Counted from the stretch's first letter, positions 35,776 through 45,343 are shown. The stretch: 64,000 bases of DNA from Chlorogloea purpurea SAG 13.99 (GCA_016903695.1 JADQBB010000010.1:1-64000), one strand, 5' to 3'. Notes: generated by a model from the sequence alone, not told the origin. A program made the numbers and translations.

Positions 35776-35976
35776 AAGATTTTCAGGGGAGTTTTAGAGA
35801 CGCAAAAAAGAGTGTCAATATCGATTTGGTCAAAATCTGAAACAGTCATGTATGATGGTCAAGTATGGAACTTGTCAGGGTTGATCGTCCTGAAAGAAAT
35901 TATCCGTGAAAGTCTCGATGTGCGGTTAAAAATTAGCAAAAATTGGTGGTTATTAATAATTTTGAGGTATAGTTTT

Positions 35977-36759
35977 ATGAAATCTCTTATCCGTTGGACG
36001 GCTACTTTGAGTCTGGTGGGCAGCACTCTTTTCACTTCTCTGGTGGGCCATCCTCAACTAGCCTACGCGTTGCCGGAAGAACAAGTCGTGAAAACTTTAC
36101 AGACTATACCTGTATTTGCGATCGCTGACGATAACGGCACTCCCTTGATTGCCACGATGGAAAAAAATCAAAAGGTGACGGGTGTATTCATCTCTCTCAA
36201 GGATGCTCAATTATTCTTCGATCAATTAAAAAAACAAAATCCCGATGTAGCCAGTAAAGTTAAAGTGCAAACCGTCTCTCTCGCTCAAGTGTACAAGTTA
36301 CAAGCGAGTCAACCCCAAACAGACGGGTTAACCATTTCCTACATCCCCAAAGAATCAGAAGTGGAATCGGCCAAAACGCTTCTCACCGCTCAAGGACAAC
36401 AGTATTCCGGTGGTGTACCTTTATTCGTGGCTAGAGCCGGTAAAGAAGGCGGTTATTTAACCATTAAACAGGATAATCAAGACCGTATCCCCTTCTTCTT
36501 TGAAAAATCGGTGGTCATGAAAATGGTAGACCAATTCAAAAAGGAAAAACCAGACCAAGCCTCGACGGTGAAAATTGAAGTTATTCCCCTGGAAAGCGTT
36601 ATTTCCACCCTCCAAACCAGCAAAGACGAGAACCTCACGAGAATAATGTTCGTGCCCACTCAAGAGACGATCGATTATATTCGTGCCAACGCAGCCCGTC
36701 AAGGCGGTAACGCAGCTCAATCCCCCGCCCCCAACCCCCAAACTCAACCCAAGAAATAA
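35977..36759 (+). CDS. Tic22-like periplasmic/lumenal protein
   Basis: Translation from the ATG at 35977 (GAGGT upstream) gives a 260-residue protein with a signal peptide (about 1-31, PQLAYA). Two similar halves, each with a pattern like VPVFAIADDNGTPLI / GVPLFVARAGKEGGYL, form the Tic22 fold. Cyanobacterial Tic22 acts in the periplasm and lumen and is linked to outer-membrane biogenesis with Omp85; plastid Tic22 is an import factor. The tail is Pro/Gln/Asn-rich. Earlier starts would put 55 unrelated residues before the signal peptide. Confidence 0.87.
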   Translation: MKSLIRWTATLSLVGSTLFTSLVGHPQLAYALPEEQVVKTLQTIPVFAIADDNGTPLIATMEKNQKVTGVFISLKDAQLFFDQLKKQNPDVASKVKVQTVSLAQVYKLQASQPQTDGLTISYIPKESEVESAKTLLTAQGQQYSGGVPLFVARAGKEGGYLTIKQDNQDRIPFFFEKSVVMKMVDQFKKEKPDQASTVKIEVIPLESVISTLQTSKDENLTRIMFVPTQETIDYIRANAARQGGNAAQSPAPNPQTQPKK

Positions 36760-36764
36760 TCGCC

Positions 36765-37661
36765 GTGTCCTGGCAAATATCAGGGGATGAGTTAGCACGA
36801 TGGCGAGATAATGCTCTTTCTGCCGCAAAAGCCAGTGGCATCGATCCCCAGGAGGTGGATTGGTTTTTACGAGAGGTGACGGGCTTAGATAAGCTGTCCC
36901 TTCGTCTGCGCACCTTTCCCCCCTCGCTCGAGTCTTCCTATTCCCTCGCCCATCTCTCCCGTTTGTGGGCAGAGAGACTGCACTCTCGCTCCCCCGTTCA
37001 ATATCTGGCTGGCTCTACTACTTGGCGTAATTTTCATTTGAAAGTTACTCACGGTGTATTGATTCCCCGCCCGGAAACGGAATATTTAATCGATATAGTT
37101 TCTGCCGCGGTGAAAACTTCCCCCGATTTAGATTCGGGCCATTGGGCTGATCTCGGTACGGGAAGCGGTGCGATCGCTATTGGTTTAAGTTCGATATTGA
37201 CAAATGCTCAGATTCATGCTGTAGATGTGAGTAGGGTCGCTTTAGCCATAGCCGCCGAGAATATCAAAAGTCTGAATTATACTGATCGTATCCATCTTTA
37301 TCAAGGTTCTTGGTGGACTCCCCTCCAATCTCTTAGAGGTAAAATCACGGGTATGATCTCCAATCCCCCTTATATTCCTTCCCCGACCTTGGAGGATTTA
37401 CAACCGGAAGTCATCAACCACGAACCGACTTTAGCTTTAGACGGCGGCGAAGATGGTTTAACCTCCATCCGTCATCTGGTATCTACATCCGGGGACTATC
37501 TCCGCCCTGATGGTGTGTGGTTGATAGAAATCATGGCGGGTCAAGGAGCTAGGGTCGCCTCATTACTGGAACAAGATGGAAATTACGAAAGTGTTACCGT
37601 TATAGATGACTTTGCTGGATTCGATCGCTATGTTCTCGCCCGTAGAAAATCATGCCCCTAG
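36765..37661 (+). CDS. prmC: peptide chain release factor N5-glutamine methyltransferase
   Basis: A 298-residue SAM-dependent methyltransferase with GTG start. The substrate motif NPPY is in MISNPPYIPS, the SAM motif I is ADLGTGSGAIAIGL, and the N-terminal helical domain contains SPVQYLAGSTTWR and LIPRPETEYLID. It methylates the Gln of the GGQ motif in RF1/RF2; RF1 (prfA) is encoded at 58368. Its end overlaps the next gene by 10 bases, so the two are coupled. Confidence 0.95.
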   Translation: MSWQISGDELARWRDNALSAAKASGIDPQEVDWFLREVTGLDKLSLRLRTFPPSLESSYSLAHLSRLWAERLHSRSPVQYLAGSTTWRNFHLKVTHGVLIPRPETEYLIDIVSAAVKTSPDLDSGHWADLGTGSGAIAIGLSSILTNAQIHAVDVSRVALAIAAENIKSLNYTDRIHLYQGSWWTPLQSLRGKITGMISNPPYIPSPTLEDLQPEVINHEPTLALDGGEDGLTSIRHLVSTSGDYLRPDGVWLIEIMAGQGARVASLLEQDGNYESVTVIDDFAGFDRYVLARRKSCP

Positions 37662-38227
37662 TATCTATTTCCCAACTCATCGATGCGGCTAAATCGGGTC
37701 AACTGGTAAGTTTCCCCACCGATACCGTACCCGCTTTAGCCACCTTACCGAGCTGCAGCGAGTTAATTTTCTCTGCCAAACAACGACAGCAAGATAAACC
37801 TTTAATCCTGATGGGTGCGGGCCCTCAAGATTTATGGCCCTACGTGGTGGGTACTACCGCAGAATTTACCATATGGAAGGATATAATAGCCCAACACTGG
37901 CCAGGACAATTAACCCTCGTTCTGCCCGCTTCCGAATTAGTGCCCAGGGCCATGAATCCTCTAGACCCCCATACGATTGGTATTCGCGTGCCCGCCGCCT
38001 CTATAGCTAGAGAAATATTAGCTCATACCGGGCCCCTCGCTACCACCAGCGCCAATCTATCGGGTCAGCCCCCGTTAGTATCGCCTCAGGAGATCGATCG
38101 TACTTTTGCCAATACACAGGTTTTAAATTGGTGCGACTCTTTTACTGCCAGTGGTCAACCTTCCACCGTCGCTAAATGGATGGGTGACAATTGGCAAATT
38201 ATACGTCAAGGTGGAATTACTATCTAA
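37652..38227 (+). CDS. Sua5/YciO/YrdC family threonylcarbamoyl-AMP synthase
   Basis: A 191-residue YrdC-fold protein. Conserved parts are LVSFPTDTVPALA, KQRQQDKPLILM, GPLATTSANLSGQPP, and an RNA/nucleotide-binding basic surface. The family makes L-threonylcarbamoyl-AMP for the t6A37 modification of ANN-decoding tRNAs. It may be TsaC-like or a YciO-like paralogue. prmC next to a Sua5-like gene is a common bacterial arrangement. Confidence 0.88.
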   Translation: MPLVSISQLIDAAKSGQLVSFPTDTVPALATLPSCSELIFSAKQRQQDKPLILMGAGPQDLWPYVVGTTAEFTIWKDIIAQHWPGQLTLVLPASELVPRAMNPLDPHTIGIRVPAASIAREILAHTGPLATTSANLSGQPPLVSPQEIDRTFANTQVLNWCDSFTASGQPSTVAKWMGDNWQIIRQGGITI

Positions 38228-38236
38228 ATTGATTTG

Positions 38237-39016
38237 ATGGATAAAATAGAGATTCTCCAAAAAGATTTAAAACTAACGCAAGAAGCTTTACTTTTGGCGA
38301 CCCAAGTTAACGCTTACAAAACGAGCTTCCTAGGTCGTATCTCCCACGAACTACGCTGCCATCTCAGTAGTCTTTTAAGTTTGCATCAATTAATCATCGC
38401 TGACCTTTGCGAAGATCCCGCAGAAGAAAGAGAATTTATAAATCAAGCTTATAAGGCTGGTTGTAAGTTAATGAAGATAATCGAAGATATATCGACGGTT
38501 TCTAAACTTGAATATGGCTCGATCGCTTTAAATATTCAACCTCTACCGGCTAGAGATTTCTTTCACGATCTGTACAATTTAATTTATTTACCGATACATA
38601 ATAAACATATTAAGCTTAACCTAATTTTTCCTAGCAACGAGCTAGTTTTATATACAGATAGTAAAAGGTTATTAACAGCTTTAGTAATTCTCGTGGAAAC
38701 AGCAATTAATCATATCTCGACTGGCGTTATTGATATATGGGTTCAGGAAAAGACAAACCAAATAGTTGTTAATTTGAGCTTGCCTCTAGTTTCTGAATAC
38801 TGGTTGAAGCAAGATTCTTTCCCTTATTTAAAGTCCAATTTCACGAAGGAAGAATTAAGGGAATTTACCGACAAAATCAGTTTATCACCGAGTTTAAAGA
38901 TAGAATTAGTGAAAAATATCCTCGGTAGTATGGGGGGCAGTTTGGATATAAATCAGGCGGGTACTAAGACAGAGATAAAATTTCTTCTTCCTCTTGAGAC
39001 GATAAGTTATCTCTAG
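38237..39016 (+). CDS. small sensor histidine kinase with degenerate ATPase domain
   Basis: A 259-residue protein with no sensor domain: a short coil, then a HisKA domain whose H-box reads RISHELRCHLSSLLS (phospho-His kept, the usual Pro replaced), then a weak HATPase-like region. The N-box Asn is absent at the expected position (LVETAINHIST) and I cannot find a DxGxG motif. The C-terminus keeps IELVKNILGSMGG...LPL. It could be a phosphotransfer/dimerisation protein. An ATG start at 38237 is preferred over an adjacent TTG. Its last 53 bases overlap the GNAT gene on the other strand. Confidence 0.75.
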   Translation: MDKIEILQKDLKLTQEALLLATQVNAYKTSFLGRISHELRCHLSSLLSLHQLIIADLCEDPAEEREFINQAYKAGCKLMKIIEDISTVSKLEYGSIALNIQPLPARDFFHDLYNLIYLPIHNKHIKLNLIFPSNELVLYTDSKRLLTALVILVETAINHISTGVIDIWVQEKTNQIVVNLSLPLVSEYWLKQDSFPYLKSNFTKEELREFTDKISLSPSLKIELVKNILGSMGGSLDINQAGTKTEIKFLLPLETISYL

Positions 39017-39425
39017 AATTGATGAGAACCATGACTGTACTTTGATTTTCCTCAAAACCGAGACATTGATAAAATTTTTGTTGATAAGTGGTCATTAGAT
39101 AGATTTTTTCTACCTTTTGCAGACGGGGATGAGCTAAAAGCGTTTCTATTAACTTTCTACCGAGGCCCTGACCGCGATAGTCCGGGTGTATGACCACATC
39201 CCAGACCGTAGCCCGATAAATTCCATCAGAAGTAGCGCGGGCGAAACCGATGAGGAACGATCGATCCCAAACGCTGATCACCGGCTCGCTAAATTGAACT
39301 GCTGTGGCTAAATCGGTTAAATGGCGGTCTCTGGCCCAGAATGTGGCTAGATTAAATAAATTTTGGAGCTTGTGCAGATCGATGATCTCTTTATCGGCAG
39401 AAAAATTTATCTGGGGCTGAATCAT
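38964..39425 (-). CDS. GNAT family N-acetyltransferase (Ycf52-like)
   Basis: A 153-residue acetyltransferase. Motif A, the acetyl-CoA pyrophosphate loop, is VIHPDYRGQGLGRKLIETLL; motif B includes KFYQCLGFEEN. It resembles the cyanobacterial/plastid Ycf52-like group. The substrate (protein, amine or antibiotic-like) is not predictable. It is convergent with the kinase gene, with a 53-base antisense overlap. Confidence 0.85.
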   Translation of the reverse strand: MIQPQINFSADKEIIDLHKLQNLFNLATFWARDRHLTDLATAVQFSEPVISVWDRSFLIGFARATSDGIYRATVWDVVIHPDYRGQGLGRKLIETLLAHPRLQKVEKIYLMTTYQQKFYQCLGFEENQSTVMVLINSRDNLSSQEEEEILSLS

Positions 39426-39506
39426 TCTTGAGATTTCCGTATGGACTGAATTTATATTTTATCCAAAACACATTAATCATCACTCGGACAAGGTTCATGT
39501 CTTGTG

Positions 39507-39527
39507 AAAACAGAGGGTAGCTGTTTT
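39507..39527. terminator. hairpin between GNAT and urtE genes
   Basis: AAAACAG (39507-39513), 7-base loop, CTGTTTT (39521-39527). A/T arms give a run of T on either strand, and it lies 61 bases past the urtE stop codon, so it is a plausible terminator for the urt operon. Confidence 0.4.
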
Positions 39528-39587
39528 ACCGTCATTCTTCCCACCATCGATCGGTGAATCCTTCCGTAGAAACCATGTTAAGCGAAC

Positions 39588-40289
39588 TTACACGGCCAAA
39601 AATTGCTGGATAACGTCCTGACTTAGCTCTTTCGTAGAACCAGAAGCCACGATACCGCCTTTTTGCATGGCGTAATATTTATCCGCCTGTCGCACAAAAT
39701 GAAGGTGTTGTTCCACCAATAGAACGGCGATACCCGTCGTTTCCACGATACGCCGCACTGCGGCTTCTATCTCTAAGATGATCGAAGGTTGAATTCCTTC
39801 CGTGGGTTCATCCAATAACAATAACTTGGGACGACCGATCAAGGCCCGAGCGATCGATAACTGTTGCTGTTGTCCACCGCTCAAATCGCCCCCCATGCGC
39901 CCCAACATGGTTTTCAGTACGGGGAATAACTCGAATATCTCTTCGGGGATTTCCTTTTTCTTACTCTTGACGGGTAAAGCTTCCAAGCCGAGGATTAAAT
40001 TTTCTTTCACCGTGAGACGGGGTATTATATCCCTACCTTGGGGTACATAACCGATACCCATTCTCGCGCGCCGATCGGTGGTAACTCCCTTGAGACTACC
40101 GCCCTGATACACCACATCGCCGGTGCGGGGCTTGAGAAGCCCGATGATACTTTTTAATAAAGTTGTTTTCCCCACGCCGTTGCGCCCGATCAAACACACC
40201 ATCTGCCCTTCGGCTATGCTCATATCCACGCTACGCAGAATGTGACTTTCCCCGTAATAAACATTGAGATCGCTGATATTTAACATCAT
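39588..40289 (-). CDS. urtE: urea ABC transporter ATP-binding protein UrtE
   Basis: A 233-residue LivF-type ABC ATPase. Walker A GRNGVGKTTLL, signature DLSGGQQQQLSIARALIG, Walker B LLLLDEPTEGIQP, H-loop EQHLHF. It is the second nucleotide-binding subunit of the high-affinity urea importer UrtABCDE. Its ATG overlaps the urtD stop (ATGA), or it starts at the next ATG, 40286. Last gene of the operon. Confidence 0.95.
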   Translation of the reverse strand: MMLNISDLNVYYGESHILRSVDMSIAEGQMVCLIGRNGVGKTTLLKSIIGLLKPRTGDVVYQGGSLKGVTTDRRARMGIGYVPQGRDIIPRLTVKENLILGLEALPVKSKKKEIPEEIFELFPVLKTMLGRMGGDLSGGQQQQLSIARALIGRPKLLLLDEPTEGIQPSIILEIEAAVRRIVETTGIAVLLVEQHLHFVRQADKYYAMQKGGIVASGSTKELSQDVIQQFLAV

Positions 40290-41425
40290 AAACTTTGTCT
40301 CACTCCCGCTTCTATTTCTCTCACTCTTTCCATCGGTAATCCTAACCGTTCGATCAAGCTTTGATAATTCTCTGATTCTTCGAGATTAACTTTAGTTTCT
40401 CCCTTATTGAAAGCGCTAACGCTAATGATTTCATAGCTTAACTTGACAATCATTTCCCTATCTTCTGGCTCGGTTAATTGAGCTAGTAAAGGTTCCGGGT
40501 CAACTTCTGTATAAAGATAGTTTCTTAATTCGTCTTGTAATTCTAATTGTTCTGCGGTGTCATTTGTAAACTCTTCGCTCAAACGCTTGAGAATCACGGA
40601 TTGTTCTGCATCGGACAAAGTTCCATCTGACCAAGCGATCGAAGCGGCTACACGGAGAATTTTCACTTGATGAGAAGACAGGGAAGACTGATGGCCTAGA
40701 TATACTTCGATCACTTTCGGATCGTTTTGAATCTGATCCATAGACCCTTCACACAATACCGAACCTTGATGGAGTACCGTCACCTTTTTAGCTATCTGAC
40801 GCACGAATTCCATATCGTGTTCGATGACGATGATCGAGTGACTTTCCGCTAGGGCTAATAATAAAGCGCCCACGTTTTCCGTTTCCTCATCGGTCAATCC
40901 CGCCACGGGTTCATCTACTAATAAGAGGTCGGGCGATTGAGCCACCAGCATTCCTATTTCTAGCCTTTGTTTCTCCCCGTGGGATAATAGAGCGGCGGGT
41001 AAATCGGCTTTGGTGGTTAAGCCCACCGTTTCCAGTAAACCTCCCACGTTGCGGGATTCCGCCGACTCTGGACGTTTGAAAAGGGTGGATAGAACGTTTT
41101 TATTTTTATTACAGGTCAGATCTAAGTTTTCTCTAACGCTCAAGTTGAGATAAACTCTAGGCGTTTGAAACTTTCTGCCGATACCCATACGGGCGATGCG
41201 AAATTCGGGAATACTGCGTAGATCTTTGCCCTTGAATAGTACCCGGCCGATCGTGGGTTGCACTTTCCCCGTAATCACGTCTAAAAAAGTGGTTTTTCCA
41301 GCACCGTTGGGGCCGATGATCACTCGTAACTCGCCGTAATCCATATGGAAATTGAGATTATTAAGAGCTTTAAAGCCGTCGAAATTGACCGTTAAATCCT
41401 CTATCTGTAAGATTTTTGCCGCCAT
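40286..41425 (-). CDS. urtD: urea ABC transporter ATP-binding protein UrtD with TerB-like C-terminal domain
   Basis: A 379-residue protein whose first 250 residues are a complete LivG-type ABC ATPase: Walker A GPNGAGKTTFL, signature LSHGEKQRLEIG, Walker B LLLVDEPVAGL, H-loop IEHDMEFV. About 129 residues follow VYLGHQ, starting HQVKILRVAASIAWSDGTLS, with the acidic helical pattern of TerB/DUF533-like domains (DG.LS..E...L, then LYTEVDPEPLLAQL). LivG/UrtD proteins usually stop near 250-270. The extension may bind a metal or regulate transport. Confidence 0.93.
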   Translation of the reverse strand: MAAKILQIEDLTVNFDGFKALNNLNFHMDYGELRVIIGPNGAGKTTFLDVITGKVQPTIGRVLFKGKDLRSIPEFRIARMGIGRKFQTPRVYLNLSVRENLDLTCNKNKNVLSTLFKRPESAESRNVGGLLETVGLTTKADLPAALLSHGEKQRLEIGMLVAQSPDLLLVDEPVAGLTDEETENVGALLLALAESHSIIVIEHDMEFVRQIAKKVTVLHQGSVLCEGSMDQIQNDPKVIEVYLGHQSSLSSHQVKILRVAASIAWSDGTLSDAEQSVILKRLSEEFTNDTAEQLELQDELRNYLYTEVDPEPLLAQLTEPEDREMIVKLSYEIISVSAFNKGETKVNLEESENYQSLIERLGLPMERVREIEAGVRQSL

Positions 41426-41426
41426 T

Positions 41427-42581
41427 TTATTTATTTCCTAATTCTTCTTTTTCCTGTTGGATTTCCGGGTCTGTTTCTAAACTGGGATAGGTAGCCACAG
41501 TACCTTTATTGCCGAAAATATTACCCAATTGTTTGACTAATCCTAAAATGCCGTCGGGTAATACCGTCACCACGATCAAAAACAGCGCACCCTGGAAAAA
41601 TAGCCAGAATTCGGGAAATTGTTCGCTCAAACCCGTACGGGCGATACTCACTAGTAAGGTTCCTAAAATCGCCCCGACTAAAGTGGCGCGCCCGCCCACG
41701 GCTACCCAGATGACCATTTCGATCGAGAAGGCTACATCCATTGCGTTAGGGGTGATAATCCCCGTTTGTACGGTGTATAGTGCCCCCGCTAACCCGGCGA
41801 TCGCTCCTGAGATAGAGAAAACCAATACCTTGAACCAAGTGGGGTCATAACCGGAAAATCTCACCCGATTTTCATCGTCCCGGATAGCCACCAGAAGCCG
41901 TCCGAATCTACCGGTGGTTAACCAACGGCAGAGGATATAAACCAGGAGTAAACAGGCGATCGTTATTAGATAAAACCACACTTGTACCGACTTTTCGCTC
42001 ACCACCGCGCCGAAAATAGTTTGGGTATCGGTTTTTAATCCGTTAGTGCCGTTGATCAGCTTTTGTTGACCGTTGAAAAAGTTAAAAAATACCAGTAAGG
42101 CGGCTTGGGTGAGTATGGAAAAATATACCCCTTTAATCCGATTGCGAAAGATCAAATATCCTAAAACAGCGGCGATGATCGCCGGTACGACCATGATCAA
42201 GACGATCGTCAGGGGCAGGGAATAAAACGGCTGCCAGATCCACGGTAGAGAATTCACGCCATAAAGGGTGAAGAACTCCGGTAATTGACCCGCGGGTAAC
42301 TGGAGATTGAGATACATCGCCAGGGCATAACCACCGACGGCGAAGAATATACCGTGACCTAAACTTAATAATCCCGTGTAGCCCCAGATCAAATCGATAC
42401 CTAAAGCGACGATCGATAATGATAGGAACCGCCCTAATAATCGTAGACGGAAATCGGGTAAAATCAGCGGCAGGATCACCCCGAAAATTAACAGACAACC
42501 GAGGATGATCGCTCCTTCGGTGATCAATTTGCGCCCGGCGAGGCGATTAACTTTATTTCTTGCCACAACTTCAGTAGTCAT
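41427..42581 (-). CDS. urtC: urea ABC transporter permease UrtC
   Basis: A 384-residue LivM-type permease with about ten membrane helices. Typical segments are LLSLGHGIFFAVGGYA, FRNRIKGVYFSILTQA and AVGGRATLVGAILGTLLV. It pairs with UrtB to form the urea channel. It ends one base before the urtD start, and 18 bases separate it from urtB, so all are co-transcribed. Confidence 0.95.
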   Translation of the reverse strand: MTTEVVARNKVNRLAGRKLITEGAIILGCLLIFGVILPLILPDFRLRLLGRFLSLSIVALGIDLIWGYTGLLSLGHGIFFAVGGYALAMYLNLQLPAGQLPEFFTLYGVNSLPWIWQPFYSLPLTIVLIMVVPAIIAAVLGYLIFRNRIKGVYFSILTQAALLVFFNFFNGQQKLINGTNGLKTDTQTIFGAVVSEKSVQVWFYLITIACLLLVYILCRWLTTGRFGRLLVAIRDDENRVRFSGYDPTWFKVLVFSISGAIAGLAGALYTVQTGIITPNAMDVAFSIEMVIWVAVGGRATLVGAILGTLLVSIARTGLSEQFPEFWLFFQGALFLIVVTVLPDGILGLVKQLGNIFGNKGTVATYPSLETDPEIQQEKEELGNK

Positions 42582-42599
42582 TATCTTTTCAACCCCTAT

Positions 42600-43760
42600 T
42601 TATAGTTCAGCGGTGCGACCTTTCGGTGCGAAAATCCCCGCCGGTTTCACCTGTAAGAACGCGATGATCAAAGCGAAAACCATCACCTTCGCCATACTGG
42701 TAGTGGCGAAAAAATTGAAGAAATCCGTTACACCACTCAAGGAAGGAATAGAGGAAGATAGAAGGGCGAAAGTCCCGGAACCGATGAGATAGTTGATCGT
42801 CCCGATCGCCATCGCTGCGATGATCGTGCCGAGAAAATTACCCACGCCCCCCACGACTACCACCATGAAGGTATCGACGATGTAATTCTGTCCCGTGTTC
42901 GGCCCTACCGAACCGAGTAAACTGATGGCACAACCGGCTATGCCCGCCAATCCCGAACCGAGGGCGAATGTTAACGCGTCTACCTGATTGGTGGGAATAC
43001 CTAAACAAGCGCTCATGGTGCGGTTCTGCGTTACCGACCTGATCCTCAAACCCCAAGAGGATTTATTTAAAAACCAGTAAGTAGCCGCTAGACTGGCGAT
43101 CGTTAAAATAATAATGAAAATCCGCGCGTAGGGCAATTGAAAACCCAACAGGGGTAAACCACCCCGTAGCCAGGCGGGTGCGGTAACATCCACGTTTCTC
43201 GCGCTGAACCAAGGTCTACTGAAAGTCGAATTCTTATTGAGTAATAAACCGAAACCCGTGGCGATGGCTAAAGATAGGGGGATTAGAACCCCTAGAGCTT
43301 TGAGGCGTAACCGGGACCAATCGGGGCGACGATTCAGTATCGACAGGGGAAGGAAAAACAGTAAACAGAATAGCAAAATAGATAATGCCATCGAGGTGCT
43401 GATGCTTCTGACCAACTGTTGTAAGATCAAACTCACGCCCCAGGTGGCTAACAGCGTTTCTAATGGTCGCCCGTAGAGGAACCGGATCACACCCCTCTCT
43501 AATAATAATCCCGTCAATCCAGCCACTAGAAAGGCTACGGGCAGGGCGAAGAAAATATACAGATCGAATAAAGGACTACCGAACCCCTTGAAAATATTCT
43601 GCACCACATAGGTACTGTAAGCGCCTAACATGATCAATTCCCCGTGGGCTAGATTGATCACGCCCATGAGACCGAAAACGATCGCTAATCCCAATGCGGC
43701 CAGTAGCAAGACCGAACCGATACTAATACCGTTGAATATACCTTCCAGTAAAGGAGACAC
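42600..43760 (-). CDS. urtB: urea ABC transporter permease UrtB
   Basis: A 386-residue LivH-type permease, GTG start, with about nine membrane helices. LGLAIVFGLMGVINLAHGEL is the conserved N-terminal permease motif, and VVVVGGVGNFLGTIIAAMAIG the C-terminal one. A weak GC hairpin (43785-43808) lies between urtA and urtB and could dampen downstream expression, as is usual after a binding-protein gene. Confidence 0.95.
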   Translation of the reverse strand: MSPLLEGIFNGISIGSVLLLAALGLAIVFGLMGVINLAHGELIMLGAYSTYVVQNIFKGFGSPLFDLYIFFALPVAFLVAGLTGLLLERGVIRFLYGRPLETLLATWGVSLILQQLVRSISTSMALSILLFCLLFFLPLSILNRRPDWSRLRLKALGVLIPLSLAIATGFGLLLNKNSTFSRPWFSARNVDVTAPAWLRGGLPLLGFQLPYARIFIIILTIASLAATYWFLNKSSWGLRIRSVTQNRTMSACLGIPTNQVDALTFALGSGLAGIAGCAISLLGSVGPNTGQNYIVDTFMVVVVGGVGNFLGTIIAAMAIGTINYLIGSGTFALLSSSIPSLSGVTDFFNFFATTSMAKVMVFALIIAFLQVKPAGIFAPKGRTAEL

Positions 43761-43831
43761 CTTGAAAACTCCCTAATCTCAATAGGGGCATTGATTCACC
43801 AACGCCCCCGAATATTTTTTGTCAACTCGAA

Positions 43832-45169
43832 CTATGATTTAGTGACTTTGAACTTGCCGCCTTTAGCCGGGTCAGTCCAGTCGCAGGCGAAACCTTTGGT
43901 TTCGGGTACGAACTGATTCCAAGGAATCGGCGCTACAGGCCCCTCGGTGGCCCAAACCACGTCAAATTGTCCATCATCCCTGACTTGACCGATTCTCACG
44001 GTTTTAGAGATGTGATGGTTGGGGAATACCTTGACTTTACCGTTGGGCGCGTCGAGTTCTTGACCCACCGCTGCCGCTCTCACTTTATCGAGATCATCGG
44101 CTGTACCGGCTTTCTCTACCGCCTGTTTCCAGAGATAAACCATGATGTAAGCCGCTTCCATTGGGTCATTAGTAACTCGGTCAGCGCCATATTTAGCTTT
44201 GAAAGCTTCGACGAATTTTTTATTAGGGGCGCTATCCACGGTCATGAAATAATTCCAAGAAGCTAAATGCCCTTTGAGATATTCAACACCGATCTGTTTT
44301 ACTTCTTCTTCCGCGATACTCACCGAGAGTACAGGATATTTCTCTGGAGTGAAACCGGCGGCCTGAATTTGTTTGAAGAAAGCCACGTTACTATCACCGT
44401 TGAGAGTATTGAAGATAACTCCACCGTTGGGTAAAGCTTGCTTGATCTTGGTGATGATGGGGGTTACTTCGGTATTACCCAGGGGTAAATAATCTTCACC
44501 TACGGTTTTACCGCCTTTGGCTTTTAATTGCTCTTTGATGATCGTGTTAGCGGTACGGGGGAATACGTAATCAGAGCCTACAAGGAAGAAATCTTTGCCT
44601 TTATTTTTCAGCAACCAATCCACGGCGGGTTCGATCTGTTGGTTGGGGGCCGCACCAGTATAGAAGATATTTTTAGAACACTCTTGACCTTCGTACTGTA
44701 CGGGATACCATAACATATGATTTTTCGACTCGAACACGGGTAATACCGCTTTCCGACTCGCGGAAGTCCAGCAACCGAAGACCACCGCCACTTTATCCTG
44801 ATCGATCAGTTTAGTGGCTTTTTCAGCGAAAGTCGGCCAATCGGACGCGCCATCTTCTTTGATGGGTTCTATTTGCTTGCCTAAAACACCGCCAGCTTTA
44901 TTGATCTCCTCGATCGCCAAGAGTTCCGCATCTACCACCGAGGTTTCACTAATCGCCATCGTGCCGCTGAGAGAATGTAAAATTCCCACCTTGATCGTGC
45001 CGCCCCCACCCGCCGCCGCCGGGGAAGCCTCGGGGGAAGCCGCCGGGGAAGCTTCGGGGGAAGCTGTCGTGGTGGGGGTGTTACTGCCACCACAAGCTTT
45101 TAACAGTAAGCTCGTACCTAAAGTTGCAGACCCATAAATGATAAATTTACGTCGTCCTAAATTGCCCAT
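43832..45169 (-). CDS. urtA: urea ABC transporter substrate-binding lipoprotein UrtA
   Basis: A 445-residue periplasmic binding protein. The N-terminus has consecutive arginines (GRRKFIIYG) and a lipobox ending at Cys26 (LLLKAC), so it is a lipoprotein possibly exported by the Tat route. A low-complexity spacer of repeated ASPE/ASPA units (about 36-53) precedes the LivJ/AmiC-like fold, with [16 protein letters not shown]. NtcA-regulated urtA promoters are established in cyanobacteria, and a matching site lies upstream. Confidence 0.96.
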   Translation of the reverse strand: MGNLGRRKFIIYGSATLGTSLLLKACGGSNTPTTTASPEASPAASPEASPAAAGGGGTIKVGILHSLSGTMAISETSVVDAELLAIEEINKAGGVLGKQIEPIKEDGASDWPTFAEKATKLIDQDKVAVVFGCWTSASRKAVLPVFESKNHMLWYPVQYEGQECSKNIFYTGAAPNQQIEPAVDWLLKNKGKDFFLVGSDYVFPRTANTIIKEQLKAKGGKTVGEDYLPLGNTEVTPIITKIKQALPNGGVIFNTLNGDSNVAFFKQIQAAGFTPEKYPVLSVSIAEEEVKQIGVEYLKGHLASWNYFMTVDSAPNKKFVEAFKAKYGADRVTNDPMEAAYIMVYLWKQAVEKAGTADDLDKVRAAAVGQELDAPNGKVKVFPNHHISKTVRIGQVRDDGQFDVVWATEGPVAPIPWNQFVPETKGFACDWTDPAKGGKFKVTKS

Positions 45170-45251
45170 TATTTAATTAACCTCACTAACAACTCACTAA
45201 TTCAATCAACGTGAAGGGAGATGTATTTATTTCTCTAGAAAGCACTGTGTG

Positions 45252-45293
45252 ATATTAATCCTAGAATCAGCGATCGGTTGTGTTGGTTGATAC
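45252..45293 (-). promoter_or_regulatory. NtcA-type (class II) promoter of urtA
   Basis: On the urtA strand, GTATCAACCAACAC (45293-45280) fits GTN10AC, and GTA-N8-TAC with one mismatch. Exactly 22 bases later TAATAT (45257-45252) fits the -10 box TAN3T. This spacing is that of nitrogen-regulated NtcA class II promoters and predicts a start near 45245, about 75 bases ahead of urtA. Confidence 0.7.
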
Positions 45294-45343
45294 AGAATTA
45301 CGTGAATTTAATTATTTTATAACTTTTGAGGGATGCTATTTAT

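Noticed and set aside
35812-35976. Long N-terminal extension of the Tic22-like protein
   Set aside because: The 55 extra residues are low in similarity to anything recognisable and would bury a clear signal peptide starting at 35977.
43785-43808. Attenuator hairpin between urtA and urtB
   Set aside because: Only a 5-bp GC stem with a 14-base loop and no T-run in the right direction; mentioned in the urtB entry but too weak for a separate feature.
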